Source: Pseudomonas neuropathica
GTDB taxonomy: Bacteria; Pseudomonadota; Gammaproteobacteria; Pseudomonadales; Pseudomonadaceae
DNA: 64,000 bases
Assembly: GCF_015461835.1 (NCBI RefSeq)
Contig: NZ_JACOPX010000002.1
Span: 1-64,000, forward strand
Direction of reading: 5' to 3'
Shown here: piece by piece, positions 18,799 through 29,001 of the stretch
Layout: each line of letters begins with the position of its first letter
Numbering within the stretch: the first letter of the stretch is position 1
Notes under the pieces: model-generated
The model's database searches: none
What the model was told of the DNA's origin: nothing
Seen by the model: the letters and a program-made list of their open reading frames with translations, nothing else
Made by a program: the position numbers and the translations under genes

Positions 18799-20076
18799 TT
18801 AGAGGATATTGGAGTAATCCGCTTCGATCCGGTCCAGGCTCAAGTGATTGAGAAAGTTGGAGAAGCACATCCACGCCGACAATGCATTCAAATCGCGGAA
18901 CTGGTCAGGCAGATACTTCGGCGGCACCACCAATCCTTCATCCACCAGCTGGCGCAAGGTACGCATGTCTTCCAGCGTGGTCTTGCCGCAGAACAACAAC
19001 GGAATCTGTTCAAGCTTACCCTTACGCACGGCCAACTGAATGTAGTTGTAAACCATGATAAAGCCCTTGAGGTAGGACAAGTCTTTGGTAAATGGCAGAC
19101 CGGTCGGTGTCGATCCACGGAAAACCCGACTGGCATTGCCGTAACTTTCCGCCATCTCGAAGCCCTGCTCACGGAAGAATTCGAAAACCTGCAGGAAGTC
19201 CGCGCCCTCCTCGACCATATGAATGGCGCGGGTGCGGTTGGTCAGTTTGCGCAGGCGGCTCGGGTAGGAGGCGAAGGTGATGATTTCCATCAGGATCGCC
19301 AGGCCTTCCTGGGTCACCGTCGACGACGGTGGGCCTTTGGACAGGAAGGTGCAGATCGGCTGGTTCAAACCGTTGAGCGTGGTGCCCACGTGGACCAGGC
19401 CTTCGTGGACTTCCAGCGCGCGCACGTCGCGGTCGTTGAACATCGCGTCGGTGCGGATCTTGATGTAATCCGCACCGGCCGCCGCGTCAGCAACGATACC
19501 GTCGGACTCGAACACGCGGATGGTTTCTTCGGCCTCGCCGAACACCTTGTTCAAACGGGTCTGCAGCAAGTGCACAGCGTCTTTGGCGGTGAGGATTTTC
19601 GGTTCATCCTTCAAATCGCCACGGCCATCGATGTTATTCAGGTAGTCGGACATCATCAGGCCGAGGTCAGCCAGGGTCGGGTCACCGGCGTGGAACGCAT
19701 CGGACGCAGCGCCATACAGTTCTTGCGATATCAGGCCAAAATCCTCGGTACCGCGCGCTTCGAGCATGCGCACCACCATGCGGTATTCCTTGCACATGCG
19801 CCGCATGATCTGCCCGACCGGGTTGAACTGACCGAGCTGGCGGGTGATGTCGCGCTCGATGTTCTGGAACTCCAGTTTGACCTTGCTCGAATCAAAACTC
19901 AGCGGCCGATTGAGGTAATAGTCGCGATCCACCGCCGGCATTTCCTTGCCTTTGGCCTTGAGGAACCCCTTGCGAATGTTCTCGTCCCACTTGACGGCGT
20001 CGAGCACACGGATCGGCGTCTGCGCCAGCACAATGCGATCGGACAACATGCGTATCGTCTGCTGGTAATCGTCCAC
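18799..20076 (-). CDS. Flavohemoglobin expression-modulating QEGLA-motif protein
   Basis: A 425-residue protein of the DUF1704 (TIGR02421) family. It carries HEGLVH and the name-giving QEGLA, which together resemble a gluzincin-type zinc site (HExxH-like with a distant Glu), so a peptidase-like activity has been suggested; this is inference. In some bacteria the family affects flavohaemoglobin levels, but no flavohaemoglobin gene is near. It follows the lipoprotein gene by 33 bases in the same direction and is probably cotranscribed with it. Confidence 0.85.
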   Translation of the reverse strand: MDDYQQTIRMLSDRIVLAQTPIRVLDAVKWDENIRKGFLKAKGKEMPAVDRDYYLNRPLSFDSSKVKLEFQNIERDITRQLGQFNPVGQIMRRMCKEYRMVVRMLEARGTEDFGLISQELYGAASDAFHAGDPTLADLGLMMSDYLNNIDGRGDLKDEPKILTAKDAVHLLQTRLNKVFGEAEETIRVFESDGIVADAAAGADYIKIRTDAMFNDRDVRALEVHEGLVHVGTTLNGLNQPICTFLSKGPPSSTVTQEGLAILMEIITFASYPSRLRKLTNRTRAIHMVEEGADFLQVFEFFREQGFEMAESYGNASRVFRGSTPTGLPFTKDLSYLKGFIMVYNYIQLAVRKGKLEQIPLLFCGKTTLEDMRTLRQLVDEGLVVPPKYLPDQFRDLNALSAWMCFSNFLNHLSLDRIEADYSNIL

Positions 20077-20109
20077 CCGAAACTCCTGTAGAAAACCTGA
20101 CGTAATGAA

Positions 20110-20664
20110 TTATTGGGCGCGGGCCTGGCGCTGGTAGCGCACGGCTTCCACGAAGACATCGGAATTGGCCGGATCGTCGAGGTAAGCAAAGACCTTATCG
20201 AGGTTACTGTCGACCTGCACGCCGTCGCCATCGTCGGTCTGGAAGGCCTGACCGTCGAGGGCTTTTTGTTTGATCGCCTGGTTGATCTGCTCGAGATCGA
20301 GGTTGTAGACCACCAGTTCGTGTTTGTCGGTGAGTTCGAAGCCGGCGATGGTGAAGTGGCCACCGTACTGCGCCGGGACTTTCGCCGACAGATACCAGCG
20401 GTTGCCATGGCGCGACACAGTGAAGGGATAGGCTTCGCGTTCGCGGGGTTTGGCCTTGAAGTACGTGACAGCCTGATAGCGGTCGTTGCCCAGGCGCGTC
20501 AGCTCAAGGTTCATCGGCTCGCCCCAGGCGTTGGTGCTCGACCATTTGCCGAGCAGGCCCTTGGGCGCCGGGTCGCTGGCGGTCAGCGGCTCCTTGAAAG
20601 TCACCAGACAGCCACTGAGCAGCAGGAACGACAAGGCGATCAGCACGCCACGCCAGGCTTTCAT
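20110..20664 (-). CDS. Hypothetical lipoprotein
   Basis: A 184-residue lipoprotein with lipobox LLSGC (lipidated Cys near 19). The mature part looks beta-rich (GKWSSTNAWGEPMNLELTRL, a lipocalin-like opening, then FTIAGFELTDKHELVVY). No catalytic motif is seen. It is upstream of and probably in an operon with the QEGLA-motif gene. A TGTAGGAGCTGCCG inverted repeat precedes its promoter region. Confidence 0.72.
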   Translation of the reverse strand: MKAWRGVLIALSFLLLSGCLVTFKEPLTASDPAPKGLLGKWSSTNAWGEPMNLELTRLGNDRYQAVTYFKAKPREREAYPFTVSRHGNRWYLSAKVPAQYGGHFTIAGFELTDKHELVVYNLDLEQINQAIKQKALDGQAFQTDDGDGVQVDSNLDKVFAYLDDPANSDVFVEAVRYQRQARAQ

Positions 20665-20699
20665 TCAAAACTCCCTATGAATCTGAAACACCTTTCCCC

Positions 20700-20784
20700 T
20701 GTAGGAGCTGCCGAAGGCTGCGATCTTTTGATCTTGGTCTCTAAAAGCAAGATCAAAAGATCGCAGCCTTCGGCAGCTCCTACA
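20700..20784. repeat. Inverted GTAGGAGCTGCCGAAGGCTG repeat
   Basis: Arms of about 36 bp (TGTAGGAGCTGCCGAAGGCT...GATCTT) at 20700-20735 and 20749-20784 are reverse complements. Related copies are at 41116-41208 and 42687-42764, and a single arm at 38221. It is a separate dispersed family from the REP sequences. Confidence 0.93.
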
Positions 20785-20815
20785 TTGGGATCGGCGTCAG
20801 GCGGCAACGATTGCG

Positions 20816-21529
20816 TTACACCGACGCAAGCACCAGGTGCATATAGCGCGTCAGAATGCCGAGCATGTCCTCTTCGGCCAAAGGCTCGGCGTCGTTGAGC
20901 AGGCCCTGATATTCCATCCGACCGATAATCGCCGTCAACACCTTGGCATCCTGTTGCGGTTCACGCGAGCCCAGCACCTGGAACAACTGGCAAGTGCCCT
21001 GCAACAGAATCTGCTGATGCGAACGCACCAGAATCGCCAGACGCGGGTTGAGCAGCGCTTCCTGACGGAACGCCTGTTCGGCCATCAAATGCTCACGACG
21101 GTTAACCAACTGACGATGCACGTAGTCGGCCATCAACCGTGCAATGTCATCAGCCAGTTGCGAGCGCGACTCGGGGCTGCCGTCGCCACTGACGACCATT
21201 TCGCGCAGCAGACCTTCATTGTTGACCCACAGCTTGGCCATGTACGCCGCGCTGCGTTCAACGTATTGAGCGAAGGTATCGGTGAGCAGGTCGTCGATAT
21301 CCTTGAAGTAATAGGTGGTCGCCGACAGCGGCACTCCGGCCTCGGCCGCCACCGCGCGGTGGCGCACGGCACGCACGCCGTCACGCACGACAATGCGCAT
21401 CGCGGCGTCGAGAATGTCCTGGCGACGCTGCTCACTGCCCTGTCGGCTGGCCTTGCGACCCTGGTACTGAACGCTTTCAGCGACCGCAGTGGCGATACCC
21501 GCTGCACCTTCTTGAGCTATTGCACCCAT
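20816..21529 (-). CDS. TetR-family regulator
   Basis: A 237-residue TetR protein. The helix-turn-helix spans about residues 35-85 of the product (VVRDGVRAVRHRAVAAEAG), the rest is a helical ligand-binding domain. An N-terminal extension of about 30 residues is polar. The ATG at 21529 is chosen; a GTG one codon earlier sits closer to the GAGGAA ribosome site and is possible. In P. aeruginosa an orthologous regulator gene (PA3699) also adjoins lysS. Its target is unknown; no divergent partner is present. Confidence 0.8.
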   Translation of the reverse strand: MGAIAQEGAAGIATAVAESVQYQGRKASRQGSEQRRQDILDAAMRIVVRDGVRAVRHRAVAAEAGVPLSATTYYFKDIDDLLTDTFAQYVERSAAYMAKLWVNNEGLLREMVVSGDGSPESRSQLADDIARLMADYVHRQLVNRREHLMAEQAFRQEALLNPRLAILVRSHQQILLQGTCQLFQVLGSREPQQDAKVLTAIIGRMEYQGLLNDAEPLAEEDMLGILTRYMHLVLASV

Positions 21530-21592
21530 CACGACAGAACTTCCTCTGCAATTCAAAAGTAACCAATTGATACATTTGTACCAGACAGGCAA

Positions 21593-21623
21593 TAAAAAGC
21601 CGCCTGTTTTAGGCGGCTTTTTA
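21593..21623. terminator. Bidirectional terminator between lysS and the TetR gene
   Basis: The stem AAAAAGCCGCCT/AGGCGGCTTTTT with a GTTTT-type loop ends in T-runs on both strands. It lies 10 bases after the lysS stop, so it terminates leftward transcription of the prfB-lysS unit. Confidence 0.9.
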
Positions 21624-21633
21624 ACTGAAACGT

Positions 21634-23136
21634 TTACGCTTGCGGTCGCATGTGCGGGAACAGGATCACATCGCGGATCGACGGCGAGTTGGTCAGCAAC
21701 ATCACCAGACGGTCGATGCCGATGCCTTCACCGGCCGTTGGCGGCATGCCGTACTCCAGCGCACGCACGAAGTCGGCGTCGTAGTGCATGGCTTCATCGT
21801 CGCCGGCGTCCTTGTCGGCCACCTGCGCCATGAAGCGCTCGGCCTGGTCTTCCGCGTCGTTCAACTCGGAGTAGGCGTTGGCGATTTCACGGCCACCGAT
21901 GAACAGCTCGAAGCGGTCGGTGACGTTCGGGTTGTCGTCGTTGCGACGGGCCAGCGGCGACACTTCAAACGGGTACTGAGTGATGAAGTGCGGCTGTTCC
22001 AGCTTGTGCTCGACCAGTTCTTCGAAAATCATCACCTGCAGTTTGCCCAGACCTTCGAAGCCCAGCACCTTGGCGCCGGCCTTCTTGGCGATGGCGCGGG
22101 CCTTGTCGATGTCGTTCAGATCATCGGCAGTCAGCTCAGGGTTGTACTTGAGGATCGAGTCGAACACCGACAGACGTACAAACGGCTCGCCGAAGTGGAA
22201 CACCTTGTCGCCGTACGGCACGTCGGTGCTGCCCAGAACCAGTTGCGCCAGTTCACGGAACAGTTCTTCGGTCAGGTCCATGTTGTCTTCGTAGTCGGCG
22301 TACGCCTGGTAGAACTCCAACATGGTGAATTCAGGGTTGTGACGAGTCGAAACGCCTTCGTTGCGGAAGTTGCGGTTGATCTCGAAAACCTTTTCAAAAC
22401 CACCAACCACCAGACGCTTCAGATACAGCTCTGGCGCGATACGCAGGAACATTTCCATGTCCAGCGCGTTGTGGTGGGTTTCGAACGGCTTGGCCGCAGC
22501 GCCGCCCGGAATGGTCTGCAGCATCGGCGTTTCGACTTCGAGGAAGTCGCGCTTCATCAGGAAGCTGCGGATGTGCGCGATCACTTGCGAACGCACGCGG
22601 AAGGTCTGGCGCACGTCTTCGTTGACGATCAGGTCAACGTAGCGCTGACGGTAGCGCTGTTCGGTGTCGGTCAGGCCGTGGTGCTTGTCCGGCAGCGGAC
22701 GCAGCGACTTGGTCAGCAGACGCACGCTGGTCATTTCAACGTACAGGTCGCCCTTGCCGGAACGCGCGAGGGTGCCTTCGGCGGCGATGATGTCGCCCAT
22801 GTCCCAGGTTTTCACCGCAGCCAGGGTGTCTTCCGACAGAGTTTTACGGTTGACGTAGACCTGGATGCGACCGGTCATGTCCTGGATCACCATGAACGAG
22901 CCACGGTTGAGCATGATGCGACCGGCAACCTTGACCGGGATTGCAGCCTCTGCCAGCTCTTCCTTGGTCTTGTCCGCGTACTGTTTCTGCAGAGCATCGC
23001 AGTAGTTGTCGCGGCGGAAGTCGTTCGGGAAGGCGTTGCCCTTGGCGCGCTCGGCAGCCAGCTTTTCCTTGCGCAGGGCGATCAGGGAGTTTTCTTCCTG
23101 TTGCAGGGCTTGCGGGTCGAGTTGTTGGTCGCTCAT
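21634..23136 (-). CDS. lysS: Lysyl-tRNA synthetase, class II
   Basis: A 500-residue cytosolic enzyme charging tRNA-Lys. The N-terminal OB-fold anticodon domain (about 60-170) is followed by the class II catalytic domain with motif 2 ([18 protein letters not shown]) and motif 3 ([20 protein letters not shown]). It follows prfB in the same direction, 113 bases away, the classical prfB-lysS arrangement. A strong terminator follows. Confidence 0.97.
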   Translation of the reverse strand: MSDQQLDPQALQQEENSLIALRKEKLAAERAKGNAFPNDFRRDNYCDALQKQYADKTKEELAEAAIPVKVAGRIMLNRGSFMVIQDMTGRIQVYVNRKTLSEDTLAAVKTWDMGDIIAAEGTLARSGKGDLYVEMTSVRLLTKSLRPLPDKHHGLTDTEQRYRQRYVDLIVNEDVRQTFRVRSQVIAHIRSFLMKRDFLEVETPMLQTIPGGAAAKPFETHHNALDMEMFLRIAPELYLKRLVVGGFEKVFEINRNFRNEGVSTRHNPEFTMLEFYQAYADYEDNMDLTEELFRELAQLVLGSTDVPYGDKVFHFGEPFVRLSVFDSILKYNPELTADDLNDIDKARAIAKKAGAKVLGFEGLGKLQVMIFEELVEHKLEQPHFITQYPFEVSPLARRNDDNPNVTDRFELFIGGREIANAYSELNDAEDQAERFMAQVADKDAGDDEAMHYDADFVRALEYGMPPTAGEGIGIDRLVMLLTNSPSIRDVILFPHMRPQA

Positions 23137-23249
23137 GTCTTTAGATATTCCATCAGGTTCGTTGCCCCCGGGCCTTGCGGCCCGGGGATCGCCAGCAGGC
23201 TGGCTCCTACAGGGATCGGGTTGAATCAGCCGATCCTGTAATGCGTCTT

Positions 23250-24345
23250 TTACAGCCCGGATTTCAGGCTGGCATACAGGTATTCGTCGATATCGCCGTC
23301 GAGTACCTTGTCGCAGTCGCTGCGTTCGATGTTGGTGCGCAGATCCTTGATCCGCGACGCATCGAGCACGTACGAGCGAATCTGGTGACCCCAGCCGATG
23401 TCCGACTTGGTGTCTTCCAGCGCTTGCGACGCGGCGTTGCGTTTCTGCATTTCCTGCTCGTACAACTTGGCCCGCAGCATTTTCATGGCGGTGTCCTTGT
23501 TGGCGTGCTGGGAACGTTCGTTCTGGCAGCTGACCACGGTGTTGGTCGGTACGTGAGTGATACGTACGGCCGAGTCGGTGGTGTTTACGTGCTGACCACC
23601 GGCACCGGAGGAACGATAGGTGTCGATCCGCAAGTCTGCCGGGTTGATTTCGATTTCCACCTTGTCATCGATCTCTGGCGAGACGAAAACCGCGGAGAAC
23701 GAGGTGTGGCGACGGTTGCCGGAGTCGAACGGGCTCTTGCGCACCAGACGGTGTACGCCGATTTCGGTACGCAGCCAGCCAAAGGCGTATTCGCCCTTGA
23801 TGTGCACGGTCGCACCTTTGATACCGGCGACTTCACCGGCCGACAGTTCCATGATGGTCGCGTCGAACCCGCGTTTGTCCGCCCAGCGCAGGTACATGCG
23901 CAGCAGGATGTTGGCCCAGTCCTGGGCTTCGGTGCCGCCGGAACCGGCCTGGATGTCCAGGTAGGCGTTGTTCGGGTCCATTTCATGGCTGAACATGCGG
24001 CGGAATTCCAGCTTGGCCAGATTTTCCTCGAGACGGGCCAGCTCGGCGACGACATCGCCCACTGCGCCTTCGTCGTTTTCTTCGACGGCCATGTCCAGCA
24101 GGTCGCGGCAATCGGCCAGACCGCCGTTCAGTTCGTCGAGGGTATCGACGATCTGCGCCAGCGCGGCGCGCTCGCGGCCCAGTTCCTGGGCGTATTCAGG
24201 TTTGTTCCAGACGCTCGGATCTTCAAGCTCGCGATTGACTTCGGTCAGACGCTCATGCTTTTGATCGTAGTCAAAGATACCCCCGAATAGTTTCGGAGCG
24301 CTCGGACAGGTCCTTGATGGTGTTCAGGATCGGGTTGATTTCCAT
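23250..24345 (-). CDS. prfB: Peptide chain release factor 2 with programmed +1 frameshift
   Basis: RF2 ends translation at UGA and UAA. The reading starts at ATG 24345, runs 24 codons ([18 protein letters not shown]...) to an in-frame TGA at 24273-24271, then must shift +1 (CTT TGA C) and continue to 23250. The product is 364 residues, close to the E. coli length. The SPF tripeptide that reads stop codons (KSPFDSG) and the catalytic GGQ (GAGGQHVN) are present. A start at 24092 seen by plain frame scanning is internal and misses the N-terminal domain. Autoregulation by RF2 level is the known role of the shift. lysS follows. Confidence 0.96.
24270..24285 (-). promoter_or_regulatory. prfB programmed frameshift site
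   Basis: On the coding strand a Shine-Dalgarno-like GGGGGT precedes the slip codon CTT, the in-frame TGA and a following C (TAT CTT TGA C). These are the canonical elements of the bacterial RF2 shift, where slow decoding of UGA lets the ribosome slip one base forward. Confidence 0.95.
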
Positions 24346-24449
24346 GACGGGCAGCACTCGTTGGCGAACTTTTGAAAGCCGGCGAGTATAACGTAATCAG
24401 GCTGTGACGGCAGCCCGTCTGGCGGGTGTGGGGATCATTAAAGCCTTTG

Positions 24450-24649
24450 CCCTCACCCTAACCCTCTCCCAGAGGTAGAGGGGACCGATTGGGGGATATT
24501 TGAGAGGTACGCCGACGTGAAAGGGCTTTGCCGAATCAATGATCGCCACGCTTACAGATCCATAATCGCCGAGGTCTTTCAGGTCGATGCAGAACCCAAG
24601 ACACCTCGGTCTGCCCCCTCTCCCTCCGGGAGAGGGTTGGGGTGAGGGC
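24450..24649. repeat. Inverted CTC-rich intergenic repeat pair
   Basis: The left arm begins CCCTCACCCTAACCCTCTCC at 24450; the right arm ends GGTTGGGGTGAGGGCC near 24649 and is preceded by CACCTCGGTC. About 120 bases of apparently non-coding sequence lie between them. The pair fills most of the 310-bp gap between wspR and prfB. Confidence 0.8.
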
Positions 24650-24655
24650 CGGCCG

Positions 24656-25657
24656 TTACTCGATCCCGACCTGATTACGCCCATTGTTCTTGGCCAGATA
24701 CAACCCACGATCCGCCGCCGAAATCAGCAACCGGCAATCACTGCCCGCCTGCGGCACCATCGTCGCCAGACCAATACTGATGGTCAGGCTCGCCCCTTCC
24801 GCCGGGGTGTTGTGCGGGATTTTCAAGGATGCCACGGTCTGGCGCAGTTTCTCCGCGACCAGCCGCGCGCCGCCCGGCGAGGTGTTCGGCAGCACCAGCA
24901 CAAACTCCTCACCGCCATAACGCGCCGGCAGATCCGACGGTCGTGCGCTGGCCTCGCGGATCGCCGTAGCGACCTTGCGTAACGCTTCATCGCCTTCAAC
25001 GTGACCAAAGCTGTCGTTGTAGGACTTGAAGTAATCGACGTCGATCATCAACAGCGACAACTGACTCTGTTCCCGCAACGAGCGGCGCCACTCCAGTTCC
25101 AGGTACTCGTCGAAGTGCCGGCGGTTGGACAGCCCGGTCAGGCCGTCGGAGTTCATCAGGCGTTGCAGCACCAGATTGGTGTCGAGCAATTGCTGCTGGC
25201 TGACGCGCAGCGCGCGGTACGCGGCATCGCGCTGCAGCAAGGTCATGTACGAGCGCGAGTGATAGCGGATGCGCGCCACCAGTTCGATGGTATCCGGCAG
25301 TTTCACCAGGTAATCGTTGGCGCCGGCAGAGAACGCCGCGCTCTTGATCAGCGGGTCTTCCTTGGTCGACAGGACGATGATCGGGATGTCCTTGGTCGCC
25401 GGGTGATTGCGGTATTCGCGCACCAGGCTCAGGCCATCGAGGCCGGGCATCACCAGGTCCTGGAGGATCACTGTCGGTTTGATCCGCACCGCCTGGGCAA
25501 TGGCCTGCTGCGGGTCGGAGCAGAAGTGGAAGTCGATGTTTTCTTGATTCGACAGCCCACGGCGCACCGCTTCGCCGATCATCGCCTGATCGTCCACCAA
25601 CAACACCATGGCGGCGTTTTCGTCGGTTTTAATGTCGTCGATCTGTAAGTCATTCAT
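24656..25657 (-). CDS. wspR: Diguanylate cyclase response regulator WspR
   Basis: A 333-residue output protein of the Wsp system, making c-di-GMP from two GTP when phosphorylated. The receiver domain has VDD near residue 21 and a phospho-acceptor Asp at 67. A helical linker leads to the GGDEF domain with intact active site GGEEF (248-252) and an inhibitory-site RPSD (239-242) five residues before it. Both activity and product inhibition are thus expected. It is the last gene of the operon, 48 bases after wspF. Raised activity causes wrinkly colonies in P. fluorescens. Confidence 0.96.
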   Translation of the reverse strand: MNDLQIDDIKTDENAAMVLLVDDQAMIGEAVRRGLSNQENIDFHFCSDPQQAIAQAVRIKPTVILQDLVMPGLDGLSLVREYRNHPATKDIPIIVLSTKEDPLIKSAAFSAGANDYLVKLPDTIELVARIRYHSRSYMTLLQRDAAYRALRVSQQQLLDTNLVLQRLMNSDGLTGLSNRRHFDEYLELEWRRSLREQSQLSLLMIDVDYFKSYNDSFGHVEGDEALRKVATAIREASARPSDLPARYGGEEFVLVLPNTSPGGARLVAEKLRQTVASLKIPHNTPAEGASLTISIGLATMVPQAGSDCRLLISAADRGLYLAKNNGRNQVGIE

Positions 25658-25705
25658 GGGCGGTCACCTGAGTACTGCGGGGGCCAGGATTGCGGATAAA
25701 CCTGT

Positions 25706-26716
25706 TCATTTGGGAAAAACCTCCAGCAATCGTGGCGCTATCTTTTCCAGCGCACGGATTTCAACCGCGGCATCGATCGCCGCGGCAGCCTTGGGCATGC
25801 CGTACACCGCACTGCTTTGCTGATCCTGCGCGATGGTCAAATAACCCTGCTGGCGCATGAGCTTAAGCCCTTGCGCGCCGTCGCGCCCCATCCCGGTCAA
25901 TAAAACCCCGATCGCGTCGCCGTTCCAATAACTGGCGACACTGTCGAAAAACACATCGATCGAGGGGCGGTAGATCTCGTTGACCGGCTCGGCGGTGTAG
26001 GCCAGCGTGCCGTTTTTCAACAAGCGAATATGGTGATTGGTGCCGGCCAGCAACACGGCACCGGCCTGCGGCGGTTCGCCTTCACGGGCCAGGCGCACAT
26101 CGAGGCCACTGGCGCTGGCCAGCCATTCGGCCATGCCGGCAGCAAAGACCTGATCGACATGCTGCACTAGCACAATCGCCGCCGAGAAATCCTTGGGCAA
26201 GCCTTTAAGCAGCACCTCCAGCGCCGCCGGACCGCCTGCAGATGAGCCGATCGCCACCAGTCGCTGACACGACGCAGAACTGCGCTGGGCCGTCGGCGTC
26301 GGCCGCGAACGCGTGGGTTTCTCGCCGATCAGCCAGCCGATATTGAGGATCTTGCGCAGCAACGGCGCCGCCGCTTCCTGGGCATTGCCGGCGCCGAGCG
26401 CCGGGGTATCGACCACGTCCAGCGCGCCGTGGCCCATGGCTTCGAAGACCCGGTGCACGTTCTGCTGGCGGTCGACCGTCACAATGACGATCGCGCACGG
26501 GGTTTCGGCCATGATCCGGCGCGTGGCTTCGACGCCGTCCATCACCGGCATGATCAGGTCCATCAGTATCAGGTCTGGGGTATTTTCGGCGCACAGTTGC
26601 ACCGCCTCGGCGCCATTGCGGGCGACCCAGACCACCTGATGCGCCGGCTCGAAGGCCAGCGCCCGGCGCAGGGCCTCCACCGCCATGGGCATGTCATTGA
26701 CGATTGCGATCTTCAT
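25706..26716 (-). CDS. wspF: CheB-type methylesterase WspF
   Basis: A 336-residue receptor methylesterase that lowers Wsp signalling. The receiver domain has phospho-acceptor Asp 53 (LMDLIMP). The esterase domain carries the catalytic serine in GSSAGGP, the histidine in VQHVD and the aspartate in GMGRDGA. Loss-of-function mutations in this gene are the classical route to wrinkly-spreader variants; here the frame and catalytic residues are intact. Its start overlaps the wspE stop by four bases. Confidence 0.96.
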   Translation of the reverse strand: MKIAIVNDMPMAVEALRRALAFEPAHQVVWVARNGAEAVQLCAENTPDLILMDLIMPVMDGVEATRRIMAETPCAIVIVTVDRQQNVHRVFEAMGHGALDVVDTPALGAGNAQEAAAPLLRKILNIGWLIGEKPTRSRPTPTAQRSSASCQRLVAIGSSAGGPAALEVLLKGLPKDFSAAIVLVQHVDQVFAAGMAEWLASASGLDVRLAREGEPPQAGAVLLAGTNHHIRLLKNGTLAYTAEPVNEIYRPSIDVFFDSVASYWNGDAIGVLLTGMGRDGAQGLKLMRQQGYLTIAQDQQSSAVYGMPKAAAAIDAAVEIRALEKIAPRLLEVFPK

Positions 26717-29001
26717 GCCCGCGCTCCTCCGATCAGCTCGACCACTGCGTCGAGCAGGGCGTCGTCATGAAAACTGGCTTTGGCCAAATAATAGTCGGCG
26801 CCGGCATCGAGGCCACGGCGGCGGTCCTCTTCACGGTCCTTGTACGACACGACCATCACCGGCAGCGATTGCAGGCGGTTGTCGCGGCGCAGCAGCGTGA
26901 CCAGCTCGATGCCGTCCATGCGCGGCATGTCGATGTCGGTGATCAGCAAATCGAAGTCCTCCGAACGCAGCGCGTTCCAGCCGTCCATGCCGTCCACCGC
27001 CACCGCGACATCGTAGCCGCGATTGAGCAGCAGTTTGCGTTGCAGCTCGCGCACGGTCAGCGAGTCGTCAACCACCAGCACCCGCTTGCGCGCCGCCTCG
27101 GCAGCTTGATTGCCGCGACGCGCGATGCGCTCAAGGCGCCCGGTATTGAGCAGTTTGTCCACTGAGCGCAGCATGTCTTCGACGTCGACGATCAGCACCA
27201 CCGAGCCGTCATCAAGCAAGGCGCCGGCGGAGATGTCCTGCACTTTGCCCAGACGCTCATCGAGCGGCAAGACCACCAGCGTGCGTTCGCCAATAAAGCG
27301 CTCCACGGCAACGCCATAAACCGCATCACGCTCACGGATCACCACGACTTTGAGGGTTTCACCACTGTTCTGGCTGGCCGGACGATTCAGTAACTGGCTG
27401 GCCGCCACCAGTCCGACGTGCTGGCCTTCGTGCCAGAAATGCTGACGGCCTTCGACCTGCACGATGTCCTCCGGCGCCAGATCGCACATGCGCTCGATGT
27501 GCGCCAGCGGGAAGGCGTAGGCCTCTTCGCCAACTTCCACCACCAGACTGCGCACCACCGACAAGGTCAGCGGTACTTCCAGATGAAAGCGACTGCCCTC
27601 GCCCGCCGTTTGCTCCAGCACCACGGCCCCGCGCAACTGGCGAACCATGTGCTGAACGGCATCGAGGCCAACGCCCCGCCCAGACACTTCGGTGACCGTG
27701 TCGCGCAAGCTGAAACCAGGCAGGAACAGGAACGTCAGCAGTTCTTCTTCGCTCAGTTGCGCAGCGGTTTCGGCTGGAGATAACTGCCGCTCGACAATGC
27801 TGCGGCGGACCGTCTCCAAGTCGACACCATTGCCGTCATCGCTCAACTCCAGCACTAGCAGACCGGCCTGATGCGAGGCGCGCAGGCGGATCAGGCCTTC
27901 TTCCGGTTTGCCCTTGAGCAGCCGTTGCTCCGGGGTTTCGATGCCATGATCGACCGCGTTGCGCAGCAAATGCGTCAGCGGTGCTTCGAGCTTTTCCAGC
28001 ACATCGCGATCGACCTGGGTTTTCTCGCCTTCGATCTCCAGGCGTACCTGTTTGCCGAGGCTGCGACCCAGATCGCGGACCATGCGCACCTGACCGGTGA
28101 GCACATCGGCAAAGGGCCGCATGCGGCAGGCCAACGCCGTGTCGTAGAGCACTTGTGCGCGCTGGCTGGCCTGCCAGGCGAACTCGTCGAGTTCGGCGTT
28201 TTTCTCGCTAAGCAATTGCTGGGATTCGGCGAGCAAACGGCGCGCGTCTTCCAAGGCTTCGAGCGCTTCAAGGCTCAGCGCGTGCTCCTTGAGGTGCACG
28301 TTGAGATTTTCCAGCGCACGCAAGCCGTTGTTCTGCATGCGTTTGAGGCGCTGCATGGTCGCCAGATGCGGTTTGAGGCGCTGGGTTTCCACCAGCGACT
28401 TGCTCGACAGATCGAGCAAACTGTTCAGGCGTTCAGCGGTGACCCGCAGCACCCGTTCGCCACCTTCGGTGGTGCGTTTGCTTTTGCGTGGCGCCGGTTC
28501 AGAGGGTTCGACCGGGGCTTCAATGATCGGCGCTGGCGTCAGTTCAAATACGGGCGGCGCTTGAAGTTGCAACTCGGCCATCGGCGGCGCAACAAACGCT
28601 GCCAGCGGCGTCGACGGATCGAGCAAACCCGCCATCAACGCCACGTAAGTTTCAATATCGCTCGGCTGCGGCGCATTGGTCGGGGTGGCGATGCGCATCA
28701 GCAAATCGGTGCCCTGCAACAGCGCATCGATGTGTTCGGGCCGCAACAACAAGCGCCCCTCCTGGGCGCTGACCAGGCAATCTTCCATGACATGGGCGAC
28801 GCTGACGCCGCTATCGATGCCAACAATTCGCGCCGCGCCTTTGAGCGAATGCGCCGCGCGCATGCACGATTCCAGTTGATCGGCCTGGGTCGGGTTGCGC
28901 TCCAGGGCCAGCAATCCGGCGCTGAGCACTTGGGTCTGGGCTTCGGCTTCAAGGCTGAACAGCTCAAGCAGCGAGGCGTCGCGCATTTGCTCGGGGGTCA
29001 T
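26713..29001 (-). CDS. wspE: CheA-type hybrid histidine kinase WspE
   Basis: A 762-residue kinase of the Wsp complex. Order: HPt domain with His 51 (AAHSLKGAAR), dimerisation region, ATPase domain (LLRNAVDHGIETPEQR, DDGNGVD, GRGVGLDAV), CheW-like domain, and a C-terminal receiver with phospho-acceptor near residue 689 (LLITDIDMP). It phosphorylates WspR and WspF in response to the WspA receptor. Overlaps at both ends (four bases with wspD and wspF) show tight translational coupling. Confidence 0.96.
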   Translation of the reverse strand: MTPEQMRDASLLELFSLEAEAQTQVLSAGLLALERNPTQADQLESCMRAAHSLKGAARIVGIDSGVSVAHVMEDCLVSAQEGRLLLRPEHIDALLQGTDLLMRIATPTNAPQPSDIETYVALMAGLLDPSTPLAAFVAPPMAELQLQAPPVFELTPAPIIEAPVEPSEPAPRKSKRTTEGGERVLRVTAERLNSLLDLSSKSLVETQRLKPHLATMQRLKRMQNNGLRALENLNVHLKEHALSLEALEALEDARRLLAESQQLLSEKNAELDEFAWQASQRAQVLYDTALACRMRPFADVLTGQVRMVRDLGRSLGKQVRLEIEGEKTQVDRDVLEKLEAPLTHLLRNAVDHGIETPEQRLLKGKPEEGLIRLRASHQAGLLVLELSDDGNGVDLETVRRSIVERQLSPAETAAQLSEEELLTFLFLPGFSLRDTVTEVSGRGVGLDAVQHMVRQLRGAVVLEQTAGEGSRFHLEVPLTLSVVRSLVVEVGEEAYAFPLAHIERMCDLAPEDIVQVEGRQHFWHEGQHVGLVAASQLLNRPASQNSGETLKVVVIRERDAVYGVAVERFIGERTLVVLPLDERLGKVQDISAGALLDDGSVVLIVDVEDMLRSVDKLLNTGRLERIARRGNQAAEAARKRVLVVDDSLTVRELQRKLLLNRGYDVAVAVDGMDGWNALRSEDFDLLITDIDMPRMDGIELVTLLRRDNRLQSLPVMVVSYKDREEDRRRGLDAGADYYLAKASFHDDALLDAVVELIGGARA

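Noticed and set aside
23250..24092. prfB as a 280-residue protein from a start at 24092
   Set aside because: The gene begins at 24345 and uses a +1 frameshift; the shorter start removes an essential domain.
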